Shown in pieces: positions 53,520 to 62,184 of a stretch of DNA of 64,000 nt. Below the pieces are notes generated by a model. The model ran no database searches and was not told the origin of the DNA. It was given only the letters and a program-made list of their open reading frames with translations. A program made the position numbers and the translations under genes. How positions within the stretch are numbered: position 1 is the first letter of the stretch; each line of letters starts with the position of its first letter. Origin of the DNA: an uncultured Poribacteria bacterium (GTDB lineage Bacteria; Poribacteria; WGA-4E; WGA-3G); NCBI GenBank assembly GCA_951813545.1, contig OX638352.1, forward strand, positions 682,001 through 746,000. Direction: 5' to 3'.

Positions 53520-54874
53520 CTGATATTTCTCAGAGTTATCAAGGAGGCAGTAATAATCAAGAGATCACAGGTATAGCAAGGTGAAAATGCGATGTTTTTG
53601 AAAAAGTTGCTTGATTTTTATGGCATGAGATGACATCCTAATGACTTAAAGAACCACCTTTGAGTCATGAGGAGGACATCTCATGCGTCATAAGATTATC
53701 AAATCTACAATCTTTTTTCAAGACCTGTTTTCTTCTTACTTTCGGCGGATGCGGCAGCAAATTATTGAGACGTTACTTCTGCTCTGCGTTTGCCATCTCT
53801 TTGGACTTTACAATCCGAATCAAGTCGCCGATGCCTTGAAACTTCCCAAAGCACGTCTTTATCGCAACCTTGGCTCTCTGAGTCTTTATCACTCGAAATG
53901 TTTGAATCTGCGACTCGGTTGTGCGATGGCAATAGATTTCATCAAAGACACGGAAAGTAAGAGTGCTTCAACGCGATCACGGCGGTGTATCCCCGTCAGT
54001 GTTGATGATACGAATCTACCCCGGGACGCAGAGACACTATCTTATTGTTCAAACTACTACTCGAAAGAACACAATACCGCGATCTGGTGTCAAAACGTCT
54101 TAGGCATCACACTGAAGTGTGCGGATCGCGTGATCCCCTTAGATATGCGTCTCGTCAGTAAACAAGGACGTGGCAACACAGATAAACCGACGCTCCTTAT
54201 CACCATGCTCAAAGAAGTGTTAGAGTTCTTTGATACCCAAGGCATAGACCTGAGAAAGTATCCGATCACCTTCGATTCATGGTATGGCAGCCGTAAACTT
54301 GTTGATGCCTTATCGGAGTTAGGGTTTACCTCTATATTGGTTCATGGAAAAAATAACTTCGTCATGACCATCGCTGATACAAAAGCGAAACTTTCGGTGC
54401 ATAAAAAGAACATAGAGTTGCGCGAAGAACAATGGGGGTGCGATAAACCTGTCTGTCGTGCCAAGGCAATAAGTCCAACATTTGGCGAATGTATCGTCAT
54501 CTTCTTTCGCGATAGAGGCAAGATACGAACACTCTTGGGCTTTGGAAAACCTTTACGCACTTCTGAAGCAATGAGGATTTGGTCTCAACACCATGGCATT
54601 GAACAGTTTTGGCGGTATTTGAAATCGAATCTGCGCGTTTCTGCCATGAGCCTACAAAGCAGAGAAGGTGCCTATGTCAGTCTCGGTATAAAAGTCATCA
54701 GCTACCTCATCTTGCTCCAAATCAGTATTTCAGAGAGACGCACATTTCATCAGATACAACTTCAACTCACCGGAGAAAGACAGACACTTACGGACTTCAT
54801 AACGCATTTTCATACAATAATACCAAAAGAACCTTGATAATCACTGCTTTACAATAACTTTTGAGAAATATCAG
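53520..54874 (+). mobile_element. IS4-superfamily-like insertion sequence
   Basis: Ends CTGATATTTCTCA (53520-53532) and TGAGAAATATCAG (54862-54874) are perfect 13-bp inverted repeats around one transposase gene. The total is 1355 bases. No target duplication is obvious. A solo copy of the right end is at 2263-2278. Confidence 0.75.
53683..54837 (+). CDS. DDE transposase, IS4-superfamily-like
   Basis: This 384-residue transposase has the pattern VSVDDTNLPRDAETLSYCSNYYSKEHNTA (first Asp region), ITFDSWYGSRKL (second Asp) and HHGIEQFWRYLKSNLRV (Glu). It is intact. The exact IS family cannot be assigned from memory. The RBS is GAGGAC. Confidence 0.82.
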   Translation: MRHKIIKSTIFFQDLFSSYFRRMRQQIIETLLLLCVCHLFGLYNPNQVADALKLPKARLYRNLGSLSLYHSKCLNLRLGCAMAIDFIKDTESKSASTRSRRCIPVSVDDTNLPRDAETLSYCSNYYSKEHNTAIWCQNVLGITLKCADRVIPLDMRLVSKQGRGNTDKPTLLITMLKEVLEFFDTQGIDLRKYPITFDSWYGSRKLVDALSELGFTSILVHGKNNFVMTIADTKAKLSVHKKNIELREEQWGCDKPVCRAKAISPTFGECIVIFFRDRGKIRTLLGFGKPLRTSEAMRIWSQHHGIEQFWRYLKSNLRVSAMSLQSREGAYVSLGIKVISYLILLQISISERRTFHQIQLQLTGERQTLTDFITHFHTIIPKEP

Positions 54875-54950
54875 AGAGGTAATTTATTGGTGAAGTCCGG
54901 TGCGGTTGATGAAGATTAAAAAATTAATTCGGTAATTTCTTAGAAGTCCA

Positions 54951-55112
54951 GTGCCCCTTCCCAGTAACGGGTGGGGGCCCCGGTTGCAAACCGCACCTAC
55001 CGGGCCTGGGGGCGAATTAGAATTACCGATTTAAATAATTAAACTTCATCAAACCGCACCTACCGGGCCTGGGGTGAATTAGAATTACCGATTTAAATAA
55101 TTAAACTTCATC
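54951..55112. repeat. repeat family 2 copy with tandem duplication
   Basis: After GTGCCCCTTCCCAGTAACGG there are two tandem units, 54988-55050 and 55051-55112, nearly identical (63 and 62 bases), each starting AAACCGCACCTACCGGGCCT and ending AACTTCATC. Confidence 0.65.
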
Positions 55113-55183
55113 AAACCTCGCCAGCGGCAGTGGGGTCTTTGTCCCCTGACGAACTGCAAATATATTTTCGGATTCTACTATAA
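55113..55183. repeat. right half of family 1 repeat
   Basis: AACCTCGCCAGCGGCAGTGG through CGGATTCTACTATAA matches the right half of the full copies. The left half is replaced by the family 2 repeat. Confidence 0.55.
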
Positions 55184-55214
55184 AAAGCTCTAAACTACGA
55201 GGACCAAGAAAAAC

Positions 55215-55994
55215 ATGATTCAGGTTTCACATCTCACCAAAAAATATGGACAAAACACGGCAGTTGACGACATTAGCTTTGAAGTGCAACAAGGTGAAAT
55301 CGTCGGCTATCTCGGTCCTAACGGCGCGGGGAAGAGTACGACCCTTAAAATGCTCGTCGGTTTGTTGCAACCGACATCCGGCGAAATTTCAGTGGCGGGA
55401 TACAATGCCGAAACCGAACTGCTTGAACTAAAGCGACACATCGGATACGTCCCTGAAGAGGCGCAACTCTATGAACACCTCACGTTGGTAGAGCATCTTC
55501 AGTTAATGGGCAGACTCTATCAGTTAGAGGAAGGTCTCATCGCACAAAAGATAAAAGAACTCGCGAAACTGTTCGACATGGAATCGCAAGCAAGCCAAAG
55601 AATAAGCAGTTTCTCACAAGGTATGCGTCAGAAGTGCCTCATTATGTCTGCGCTCATGCACAATCCGGATGTTCTGTTTTTAGATGAACCCTTCACCAAT
55701 CTGGATGTTGGAACGGTAACCCTCATGAAAGCACTGCTACAACGCTTAGCGGATTTAGGGAAAACGATCCTCTACTGTACGCACATTCTCGAAGTCGCCG
55801 AAACGCTCTGTCCGCGAATTATGATTATCAACGCAGGGAAACTCATCGCTGATGCGCCGGTGGAAGAACTACGGCAGGAGACCAACCAGACAGCACTCAA
55901 TGAAATTTTCGCACAACTGACGGAAACAACAGGGATTGACGAAAAAACTGAGGAAGCCATTCGGATTGTGACGGGGGGCACCCCAGATGTTTGA
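55215..55994 (+). CDS. ABC transporter ATP-binding protein
   Basis: This 259-residue ATPase has Walker A GPNGAGKST (about 35-43), the Q-loop region, signature SSFSQGMRQK, Walker B VLFLDEP and the switch His in CTHILE. It belongs to the ABC-2 exporter (CcmA-like) group. It overlaps the first permease gene by eight bases, so the three genes at 55215-59220 form one exporter operon. Substrate unknown. Confidence 0.94.
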   Translation: MIQVSHLTKKYGQNTAVDDISFEVQQGEIVGYLGPNGAGKSTTLKMLVGLLQPTSGEISVAGYNAETELLELKRHIGYVPEEAQLYEHLTLVEHLQLMGRLYQLEEGLIAQKIKELAKLFDMESQASQRISSFSQGMRQKCLIMSALMHNPDVLFLDEPFTNLDVGTVTLMKALLQRLADLGKTILYCTHILEVAETLCPRIMIINAGKLIADAPVEELRQETNQTALNEIFAQLTETTGIDEKTEEAIRIVTGGTPDV

Positions 55995-57600
55995 GAAGAT
56001 AGCGGTAATGTTCGGTGCCTCTCCAACGCAGTACAGGTACCTCTTAGAAACAGAAAAGATAGTGGAGAAGCGGGCTCTTGAACAAAAAGGCGACTTTCGC
56101 AACCTAACGCTTGTTGTGACTTGCGTTCTCTGTTTTGCAATCAGTGCCTTTTTTACGTCCATGCCGTTCTTTCTTCCGATGGACACATTCACCTATGCGC
56201 TTACCGGTATAACTGTGTCTATGATGATGATAGGACTCTGGACTATCCCATACTTCGATATCCTTCTCAGTCCTATAAACTACCCCGTTATAGCACACAC
56301 ACCAGTGTCATCTCGGACCTACTTCCTTGTGAAACTAACGCAGGTTGCTACCTATACTGTCTGGTTATTAGCCTCCCTAAACCTGATGCCTGCTATCGGT
56401 GGTATTTGGATTCGCGGCGAGGAATCTTCTCCGTTTCAATTCCTTTTCCCTCTCGTTTATTTACCGATCGTCTTTATGTCGGGTCTTTTCACAATCGGTG
56501 TGATGACGGTCTTCGCAGGGTATCTGACAAAACTATATACCAGACAGGCACTCCGAAACATCGCGCAATACGCGCAGTTTATATTTCCTGCCCTCTTTCC
56601 CGCGGTGTTGGTCACTCTTCCTCATCTATTACCAAGTCTTCCAAAGGATAAATTGACTTCAGTTCTGAAATGGTTCTACGCGCTTCCAAACGGCTGGTTT
56701 GCTGCGACGGTCTCACTCGTACTCGGGCAAATAGAACGACATTTTTTGATTTTAGCAGGATTGGCTGTTGCTTCAACCCTCTTTTTAGTACTGGTTCCGC
56801 TTCGGAGCATCGCGAAGAGTTATTCAGAATATCTCTCTTACCTACTGGAATCAGGGAACAAGCAAAGATCTAAACTTCGGGTGAAAACACCGCTGTTTGC
56901 GAGAATGTTCCGAAACCAGACGATTCGTGCGGGGCTTTGTCTCAGCTATACGTACCTACGCCGCGATAAGCACATTTTGCGACAGTTTTTTGCTTCGCTT
57001 GGGACCGTCATTATGTTGATAGTTTTATTTGCTCGGGACAGTTCGTCTTATATGACATGGCCCCATAATCCCAATGCCATTGGGCTTAGCCCAGGTTTCT
57101 CTGGTACGTTTTATTTTGCCGGTATAAGTGCTATTACCGGTTTCATTGCACCTGTCAAATGTTCAGAACACTGGAAAGCGTCGTGGATGTTAACACTTAC
57201 GCCGGTTCCGGTACCAAAGGACTTGTGGCGAGGCGTGCAGGCAACCACCCTTTTTTATATTCTTGTTCCATGTACGCTTCTTATGTTTTGCATTGCGACC
57301 ATTTTTTGGGGGATTTTAGGCATATTTCACATCTTGCCGGGGTTAACTATTTTACTCTACTATGTCATTCTTTACCCAAAACCGGAATCTGGTTTGCCTC
57401 TCGCCGAAGAGTTCGTCCACCAACAAGTGGCTGGTGACGGTTGCCTCCATATGATAGCCAGTATACATATCATTGGTTTTTTCGTGGGCATCCAACTTTT
57501 GACATTTTGGCTGAATATATGGGTGTATTACGGGTTTTATTGCGTCACGGTTGTGGGCGGTCTTATCGGTTTTGTCTACCTTTCACGAAAAAATAAGTGA
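55987..57600 (+). CDS. multi-spanning ABC exporter permease
   Basis: This 537-residue membrane protein has about twelve hydrophobic helices. Its N-terminal cytoplasmic segment GASPTQYRYLLETEKIVEKRA and the loop NYPVIAHTPVSSRTYFLVKLTQ are shared with the next gene. It should form the transmembrane part with the overlapping ATPase. The family is not one I can name with certainty; the operon makes the role likely. Confidence 0.78.
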   Translation: MFEKIAVMFGASPTQYRYLLETEKIVEKRALEQKGDFRNLTLVVTCVLCFAISAFFTSMPFFLPMDTFTYALTGITVSMMMIGLWTIPYFDILLSPINYPVIAHTPVSSRTYFLVKLTQVATYTVWLLASLNLMPAIGGIWIRGEESSPFQFLFPLVYLPIVFMSGLFTIGVMTVFAGYLTKLYTRQALRNIAQYAQFIFPALFPAVLVTLPHLLPSLPKDKLTSVLKWFYALPNGWFAATVSLVLGQIERHFLILAGLAVASTLFLVLVPLRSIAKSYSEYLSYLLESGNKQRSKLRVKTPLFARMFRNQTIRAGLCLSYTYLRRDKHILRQFFASLGTVIMLIVLFARDSSSYMTWPHNPNAIGLSPGFSGTFYFAGISAITGFIAPVKCSEHWKASWMLTLTPVPVPKDLWRGVQATTLFYILVPCTLLMFCIATIFWGILGIFHILPGLTILLYYVILYPKPESGLPLAEEFVHQQVAGDGCLHMIASIHIIGFFVGIQLLTFWLNIWVYYGFYCVTVVGGLIGFVYLSRKNK

Positions 57601-57612
57601 AGGAAATCCCAA

Positions 57613-59220
57613 ATGCTTAAAAAAATTGTCGAAATGCTCGGTGGCTCTCCAACACAGTATAGGTATCTTTTAAACGCGGAGAAATTGGTGGAGAAGCGAG
57701 CCACTCAAGGGAAAGTAAAATTTGGCAATCTATCACTCGGTATGACATGTGGATTCTGTTTTATCATGAGTGCCCTCGTCGCTACGATACCGTTTCTTCT
57801 CTCCACGGAGATATCTACGTTTACTTTCGCACTTTTAAACATAACCATGTCTATGTTTATGGTAGGACTCTGGACGCTCCCCTATTTCGATATCCTTCTC
57901 AATCCCATAAACTATCCCGTTGTTGCACACACGCCGGTTTCATCGCGCACCTATTTTCTGGTGAAGTTAACACAGGTACTCGCTTACGCTGTGATGTTGT
58001 TAGTTAGTTTGAATCTGTTACCTGCCATCTGTGGTATCTGGATTCGTGTCGGTGAGACTTCTCAACTCCAATTTCTCTTCCCTTTCGTCTATCTGCCTGT
58101 CGCCTTTATATCGGGCTTTTTCGCTATTGGCGTGATGACAGCATTTGCAGGATCTTTGACGAAATTGCACAGTAAAAAAGGACTTCGAAATATCGCGCAG
58201 TATGCCCAATTTGTATTACCGGCTCTTTTCCCATCATTAATCTATTTATTACCGAGCGACCCGACAACATATAAATCGGTTTTGAAATGGTCATACGTCC
58301 TTCCGAACGGCTGGTTTGCTGGCATCGTCTCGCTTGCGTTAGGCGGTCCAGAGCGACCTGAGATGATGAGAGATTTGATTTTAACTGGGCTTGCGGCCGT
58401 TTCTGTACTTCTCTTGATCGTGATCCCACTTCGGAGTATTGCGAAGGGTTATTCAAGGTATCTCACCTATCTGTTAGAATCTGGAAGTAGGCAAAAAGCC
58501 AAATTACGGGTGAAACCTTCGCTCCTCGCGCGATTCTGCCGATCTCGCACTACTTACGCAGGGTTTTGTCTCTGTGCTGCCTATATGCGACGCGACAAGT
58601 ATATTCTGAACGGACTTATCTCTGCGCTTGGCGGTGTCGTCATGCTTGTAGTCCTCTTTATTCAGGACAGATTTTCTATGCAGTGGTTTGACTATTTCCC
58701 CACGACTGGAATGAGCCCGACATTCACCACCTGTTTTTCTCTTTTGGGTATATCCTTCGTCAGTGCTCTCCTAATACGGGTAAGACATTCGGAACATTGG
58801 AAAGCATCTTGGCTGCTATCGCTTGCGCCGCTTGAAGTACCGAGTCAATTATGGCGAGGCGTGCTGCTGACCAGTTTTCTCTACATTGTTACGCCGTATA
58901 CACTGCTACTGTTTTGTGTCGCCAGTGTTCTTTGGGGTGCTATGGCACTGTTTTATATCTTACCCGGACTAATTATTCTGCTCTATTACGCTGTGCTCTT
59001 TCCAAAACCGCACTCTGGCACCCCTCTCTCCTTAGAAGTCGTCCAAAAATCCAGAAATTTTGATTGGCTCTCGTTTGTTTTCGGTCTCCTTGCCTGTGGA
59101 ATCTTAGTAGGCATCCAATTTTTGGCGTTCTGGCTGAACATCTGGGTTTATATTGCGGTCTATTGCGTTATAGTTATAGGTGGATTTATCGGTTTCATCT
59201 ACCTTTTCAGTAAAAAATGA
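57613..59220 (+). CDS. multi-spanning ABC exporter permease, paralogue
   Basis: This 535-residue protein is a tandem duplicate of the preceding permease, with the same opening (GGSPTQYRYLLNAEKLVEKRA), the loop NYPVVAHTPVSSRTYFLVKLTQ, RHSEHWKASWLLSLAP and a Trp-rich last helix. The pair probably works as a heterodimer. Twelve bases separate it from its neighbour, with AAGGAA as RBS. Confidence 0.78.
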   Translation: MLKKIVEMLGGSPTQYRYLLNAEKLVEKRATQGKVKFGNLSLGMTCGFCFIMSALVATIPFLLSTEISTFTFALLNITMSMFMVGLWTLPYFDILLNPINYPVVAHTPVSSRTYFLVKLTQVLAYAVMLLVSLNLLPAICGIWIRVGETSQLQFLFPFVYLPVAFISGFFAIGVMTAFAGSLTKLHSKKGLRNIAQYAQFVLPALFPSLIYLLPSDPTTYKSVLKWSYVLPNGWFAGIVSLALGGPERPEMMRDLILTGLAAVSVLLLIVIPLRSIAKGYSRYLTYLLESGSRQKAKLRVKPSLLARFCRSRTTYAGFCLCAAYMRRDKYILNGLISALGGVVMLVVLFIQDRFSMQWFDYFPTTGMSPTFTTCFSLLGISFVSALLIRVRHSEHWKASWLLSLAPLEVPSQLWRGVLLTSFLYIVTPYTLLLFCVASVLWGAMALFYILPGLIILLYYAVLFPKPHSGTPLSLEVVQKSRNFDWLSFVFGLLACGILVGIQFLAFWLNIWVYIAVYCVIVIGGFIGFIYLFSKK

Positions 59221-59244
59221 TGGAAAGATGAAAAAGCGAAAAAA

Positions 59245-59279
59245 TTAAGTTGACATAACTTAACAAATATTGATATAAT
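59245..59279 (+). promoter_or_regulatory. promoter with operator dyad
   Basis: TTGACA (59250-59255) and a perfect TATAAT (59274-59279) are 18 bases apart. TTAAGTT-GACAT-AACTTAA (59245-59263) is a perfect 7-bp inverted repeat over the -35, a likely repressor site. It drives the TcmP remnant and the DUF5131 gene. Confidence 0.6.
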
Positions 59280-59283
59280 TTAA

Positions 59284-59478
59284 TATAGTGATAGTTTACC
59301 AAATATAAAAAAAGAAGTAGCTCCTAATCCGCTTATTTTGCGAAATTCAAAAAACGTTCCGTTGTATCTCCTTTGTTTTGCTGCCAACAACCAAAGAGGG
59401 GCACCAATAGCCGTCAAGATTGCCAAGGACATCCTTGAAGGAACGCAAAACCCTTCGCAACTAACGTTCTTAGGTTAA
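59284..59478 (+). pseudogene. 3' remnant of a TcmP (three-Cys-motif partner)-like gene
   Basis: An open frame without a start codon reads NPLILRNSKNVPLYLLCFAA, then NNQRGAPIAVKIAKDILEG, the typical C-terminal segment of TcmP proteins. TcmP genes are commonly next to DUF5131 genes, as here (11 bases to the next ATG). All but the last 60 or so codons are lost. Confidence 0.5.
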
Positions 59479-59489
59479 GAGGTAAACCA

Positions 59490-60230
59490 ATGGCAACCCA
59501 ATCTTCAAAAATTGAGTGGACAGAATCTACATGGAATCCTGTACGCGGTTGCACTCGCGTATCAGAGGGCTGTCGGTTCTGTTACGCAGAGCGGATAGCG
59601 GCACGATTTTCGGGCAAAGGCATGGCTTACGAAGGCTTGGCTGAAAATACCAAAGCAGGACCGCGGTGGACACAACAGGTACGTCCTGTCCCGGCGTTAC
59701 TTAACGAACCGCTGAAATGGAAAAAGCCCCGCCGAATCTTTGTCAACTCCATGAGCGATCTGTTCCATGAAAAGATCGAATTGGCTTATATTCAGAAGGT
59801 CTTTTCTGTGATGAAAGAGGCGCATTGGCATCAATTCCAGGTCTTGACGAAACGAGCGGAACGACTACTAGAATTTAGTCCAAACCTACCATGGTCCCCG
59901 AATGTCTGGATGGGGGTCAGCGTTGAAGACAATCGTGTAACACATCGGATTGATGCGCTTCGTCAAACTAGTGCGAAGATCAAATTTCTCTCGCTTGAAC
60001 CGTTACTTGGCGCGCTTCCAAATTTAGAATTGGATGGAATAGATTGGGTTATCGTGGGGGGTGAGTCGGGTCCCGGCGCACGCGAAATGCAGAAGAAATG
60101 GGTTATTGACATCCGCGACCAGTGTACGGATGCCAAAGTTCCATTTTTCTTTAAGCAGTGGGGTGGCAGACGTAAATCAAAAACAGGACGGGAACTAAAT
60201 GAACGGACTTACAATGAGATGCCGGTTTGA
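59490..60230 (+). CDS. DUF5131 (phage Gp37/Gp68)-family three-Cys-motif protein
   Basis: This 246-residue protein has IEWTESTWNPVRGCTRVSEG then CRFCYAE, the radical-SAM-like three-Cys motif, followed by IFVNSMSDLFHE, FQVLTKRAERL, WMGVSVED and VIVGGESGPGAREM. The family is found in phages and genomic islands and is presumed to be an Fe-S enzyme; its substrate is not established. A fragment of its usual partner TcmP lies directly upstream, so this copy may no longer function as a pair. Confidence 0.88.
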   Translation: MATQSSKIEWTESTWNPVRGCTRVSEGCRFCYAERIAARFSGKGMAYEGLAENTKAGPRWTQQVRPVPALLNEPLKWKKPRRIFVNSMSDLFHEKIELAYIQKVFSVMKEAHWHQFQVLTKRAERLLEFSPNLPWSPNVWMGVSVEDNRVTHRIDALRQTSAKIKFLSLEPLLGALPNLELDGIDWVIVGGESGPGAREMQKKWVIDIRDQCTDAKVPFFFKQWGGRRKSKTGRELNERTYNEMPV

Positions 60231-60266
60231 AATTTTCGCCACGTCCGGCATCTCGGCATCTTAACT

Positions 60267-60704
60267 TTATACTCTGGGTAAATCGTCAGCCAACAGAGCC
60301 TCAGAGACAGATTTCTTCGTCGTTTCGCGTTCTGGACGCTCAACATGAAAATGACGGAACCAATCTTTAAAATCTTCAGCAGGGAAGTTCCCGTCATATT
60401 CCTCCTTGAACTGCTCGTGGAAGTCTTCCATATAGACGCGTAGATAGCCACTTGCCCGCTCAAGTGCCTTCCAATCAAAGATATTTGAGGGCATCTCAAC
60501 AACGCCTCCCTCAAGCATATTACGCCGCATCCCCAAATAGTAAGAATAACGACTACTCATCATGAGATTAACAAATCTGTCAAAAACTTTTGAAGGAATC
60601 TGCCATACTTTCCCTTTTAGCAAACTCTGTCGAACGCCGATTTCTTTTTCCAAGTCTCGATTAAGCATAAACCCAACGATAAAATCAAAGATTTTGTCTA
60701 ACAT
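60267..60704 (-). CDS. hypothetical protein
   Basis: I do not recognise this 145-residue protein. It is helical and charged. A motif repeats with variation: NRDLEKEIGVRQSLLKGKVWQIPSKVFD and GMRRNMLEGGVVEMPSNIFDW, so it has an internal duplication of about 40 residues. The ATG at 60704 is preferred to 60728 because GAGG lies upstream. It converges on the DUF5131 gene. Confidence 0.6.
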   Translation of the reverse strand: MLDKIFDFIVGFMLNRDLEKEIGVRQSLLKGKVWQIPSKVFDRFVNLMMSSRYSYYLGMRRNMLEGGVVEMPSNIFDWKALERASGYLRVYMEDFHEQFKEEYDGNFPAEDFKDWFRHFHVERPERETTKKSVSEALLADDLPRV

Positions 60705-60842
60705 TTTTATTTTTCCTCTACCATACAATAAACTATAAATTTAACACCCACTCAGGCACTATTCGCGCGAATTCGCATTTCACGGAAACCAATCTTAGCA
60801 TTAATGTGCAAACGCGTCAACAAAAAAATTAGGCAAGGGTAT

Positions 60843-60962
60843 TTATAGTAAAACCCGTAATTACCTACACACCAACACAAGGGCGAGGATACAATCCTCG
60901 CCAGCGGCGGTGGGTGTTTGTTCCTTGACGAACTGTAAACATATTTTCGGATTTCACTATAA
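60843..60962. repeat. MITE-like repeat family 1, copy E
   Basis: This 120-base copy is nearly identical to copy A, with hairpin GGCGAGGAT-ACA-ATCCTCGCC. Its last five bases TATAA are the target duplicated by the insertion sequence that follows. Confidence 0.75.
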
Positions 60963-62055
60963 TAGGACTTACGCATCAGCGATTTTTATCATAGGAGATT
61001 TTAGTTGTTGACAGAGGTATTCAGAAAGCAATCCGTGTTTGACTTGATAAAGGGTTTGGCCTGTTTGATAAGCTTTACGCATCAGGTGCCCCCAAACCAA
61101 AAACGCAGCAGCAATGTGATTGCGAACAATACGCGGGAGACGACACTGGCAACTTTCCAAACCTGTCAACTGTTTCGATTCTCGGTGAAATTGTTCAATC
61201 TTCCAGCGCACGTCGCACACCTGTCGCACGACGGACACATCGGATTGGCTCAAGTCGTTGGTCGCAACAGAATCCGTGCGTTGAGAAGACGCCACCCGGA
61301 AAACTTTCACTTTGTGATCTCTTGGAAATCTATGAAGTTTCAGACGTTTGCCTGATCTTTCTTCTGCCTCTGTCCACTGTAAAGCATCAATACGTTGATA
61401 GGGTTTCTTGGCATCAGAATCATCAACAAGACGATTACATTTCAAAGGAACATAATACGTCTTATCAAGATTTTCAATGTAAAGGAGCAGAGATTTGCTC
61501 GCATACCAAGAATCCATCAACACTGTTGAAAAAGCGATGTCCCGCGAGTATACCCAAACCGAGAGCATATCTCGGACATGATCTAACTTCGATTTACCGT
61601 CGCCATCTTTATCGTAGATACGATAATCAATGAGCCAATATCGGTCTAACTTCGGATTCACATAGACGCACGTAACAATGGCAATACCGTTGATGATACC
61701 GCCAGCATTACCACTGTATTGTCTCTTGGCAAGTGCGATCTTCTTGGCATAGCGTTTATCAATGACGGTATCATCAAAAATAAGGTAGCCATCGGGAGCC
61801 AGCACCACGTCATCTTTGACGTGTTCCCAAAGCATGCGGGGCGTCAGAAGGTCTCCTGCGAGATACCGGTTGAGCTGATCATGACTAAAACTTTCACAAT
61901 GTTCTGCGAAATGCGTCAGTGTATAGTTGATAGGCGTGCTGAGTAGATATTGGCAATAATCAAGACGGGTCGGTCTAAGCATCTCTTATGTCCCTCCTCA
62001 AACACCATATTAGTGTTTTTGGAAGACTAGGTCAAGCATTATTGCGTAAGTCCTA
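60963..62055 (-). mobile_element. 1093-bp insertion sequence (IS701-like), copy 2
   Basis: It has the same ends as copy 1 (TAGGACTTACGCA / TGCGTAAGTCCTA) and target duplication TATAA (60958-60962 and 62056-62060). It sits exactly at the end of a family 1 repeat. Confidence 0.88.
60969..61982 (-). CDS. DDE transposase, IS701/IS4-superfamily-like
   Basis: The 337-residue protein is identical to that encoded at 35362-36375. A synonymous base change near 61058 (G here, A at the matching site in copy 1) is one of the few differences seen between the copies. Confidence 0.87.
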   Translation of the reverse strand: MLRPTRLDYCQYLLSTPINYTLTHFAEHCESFSHDQLNRYLAGDLLTPRMLWEHVKDDVVLAPDGYLIFDDTVIDKRYAKKIALAKRQYSGNAGGIINGIAIVTCVYVNPKLDRYWLIDYRIYDKDGDGKSKLDHVRDMLSVWVYSRDIAFSTVLMDSWYASKSLLLYIENLDKTYYVPLKCNRLVDDSDAKKPYQRIDALQWTEAEERSGKRLKLHRFPRDHKVKVFRVASSQRTDSVATNDLSQSDVSVVRQVCDVRWKIEQFHRESKQLTGLESCQCRLPRIVRNHIAAAFLVWGHLMRKAYQTGQTLYQVKHGLLSEYLCQQLKSPMIKIADA

Positions 62056-62139
62056 TATAATTTTTTTCATTCTTGGGTTTCGTACGGACAACATGTTTAT
62101 AGAAAAACGCCTTTCCGCTCTTTAGTAATATGGCTGCAC

Positions 62140-62178
62140 AGAATTTAGATTGCATTACAATCCAAATTCTGTTATAGT
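62140..62178 (+). promoter_or_regulatory. promoter and operator of the ZIP-like gene
   Basis: AGAATTTAGATTG (62140-62152) and CAATCCAAATTCT (62158-62170) form a 13-bp dyad with one mismatch around CATTA. It overlaps TTGCAT (62150-62155); TATAGT (62173-62178) follows after 17 bases. The -10 is six bases from the ATG, implying a leaderless message. Confidence 0.55.
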
Positions 62179-62184
62179 TATACT

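Larger units (their letters stand above)
54875..55214. other. repeat cluster before ABC transporter genes
   Basis: From left to right it contains GATGAAGATTAAAAAATTAA (54908), a family 2 repeat with a tandem duplication, and the right half of a family 1 element. An inverted relation exists between the first fragment and AATAATTAAACTTCATC in the duplicated unit. No gene. Confidence 0.6.

Noticed and set aside
54988..55112. CRISPR-like repeat or plasmid iteron cluster
   Set aside because: It is a single tandem duplication of a known dispersed repeat with no further units.
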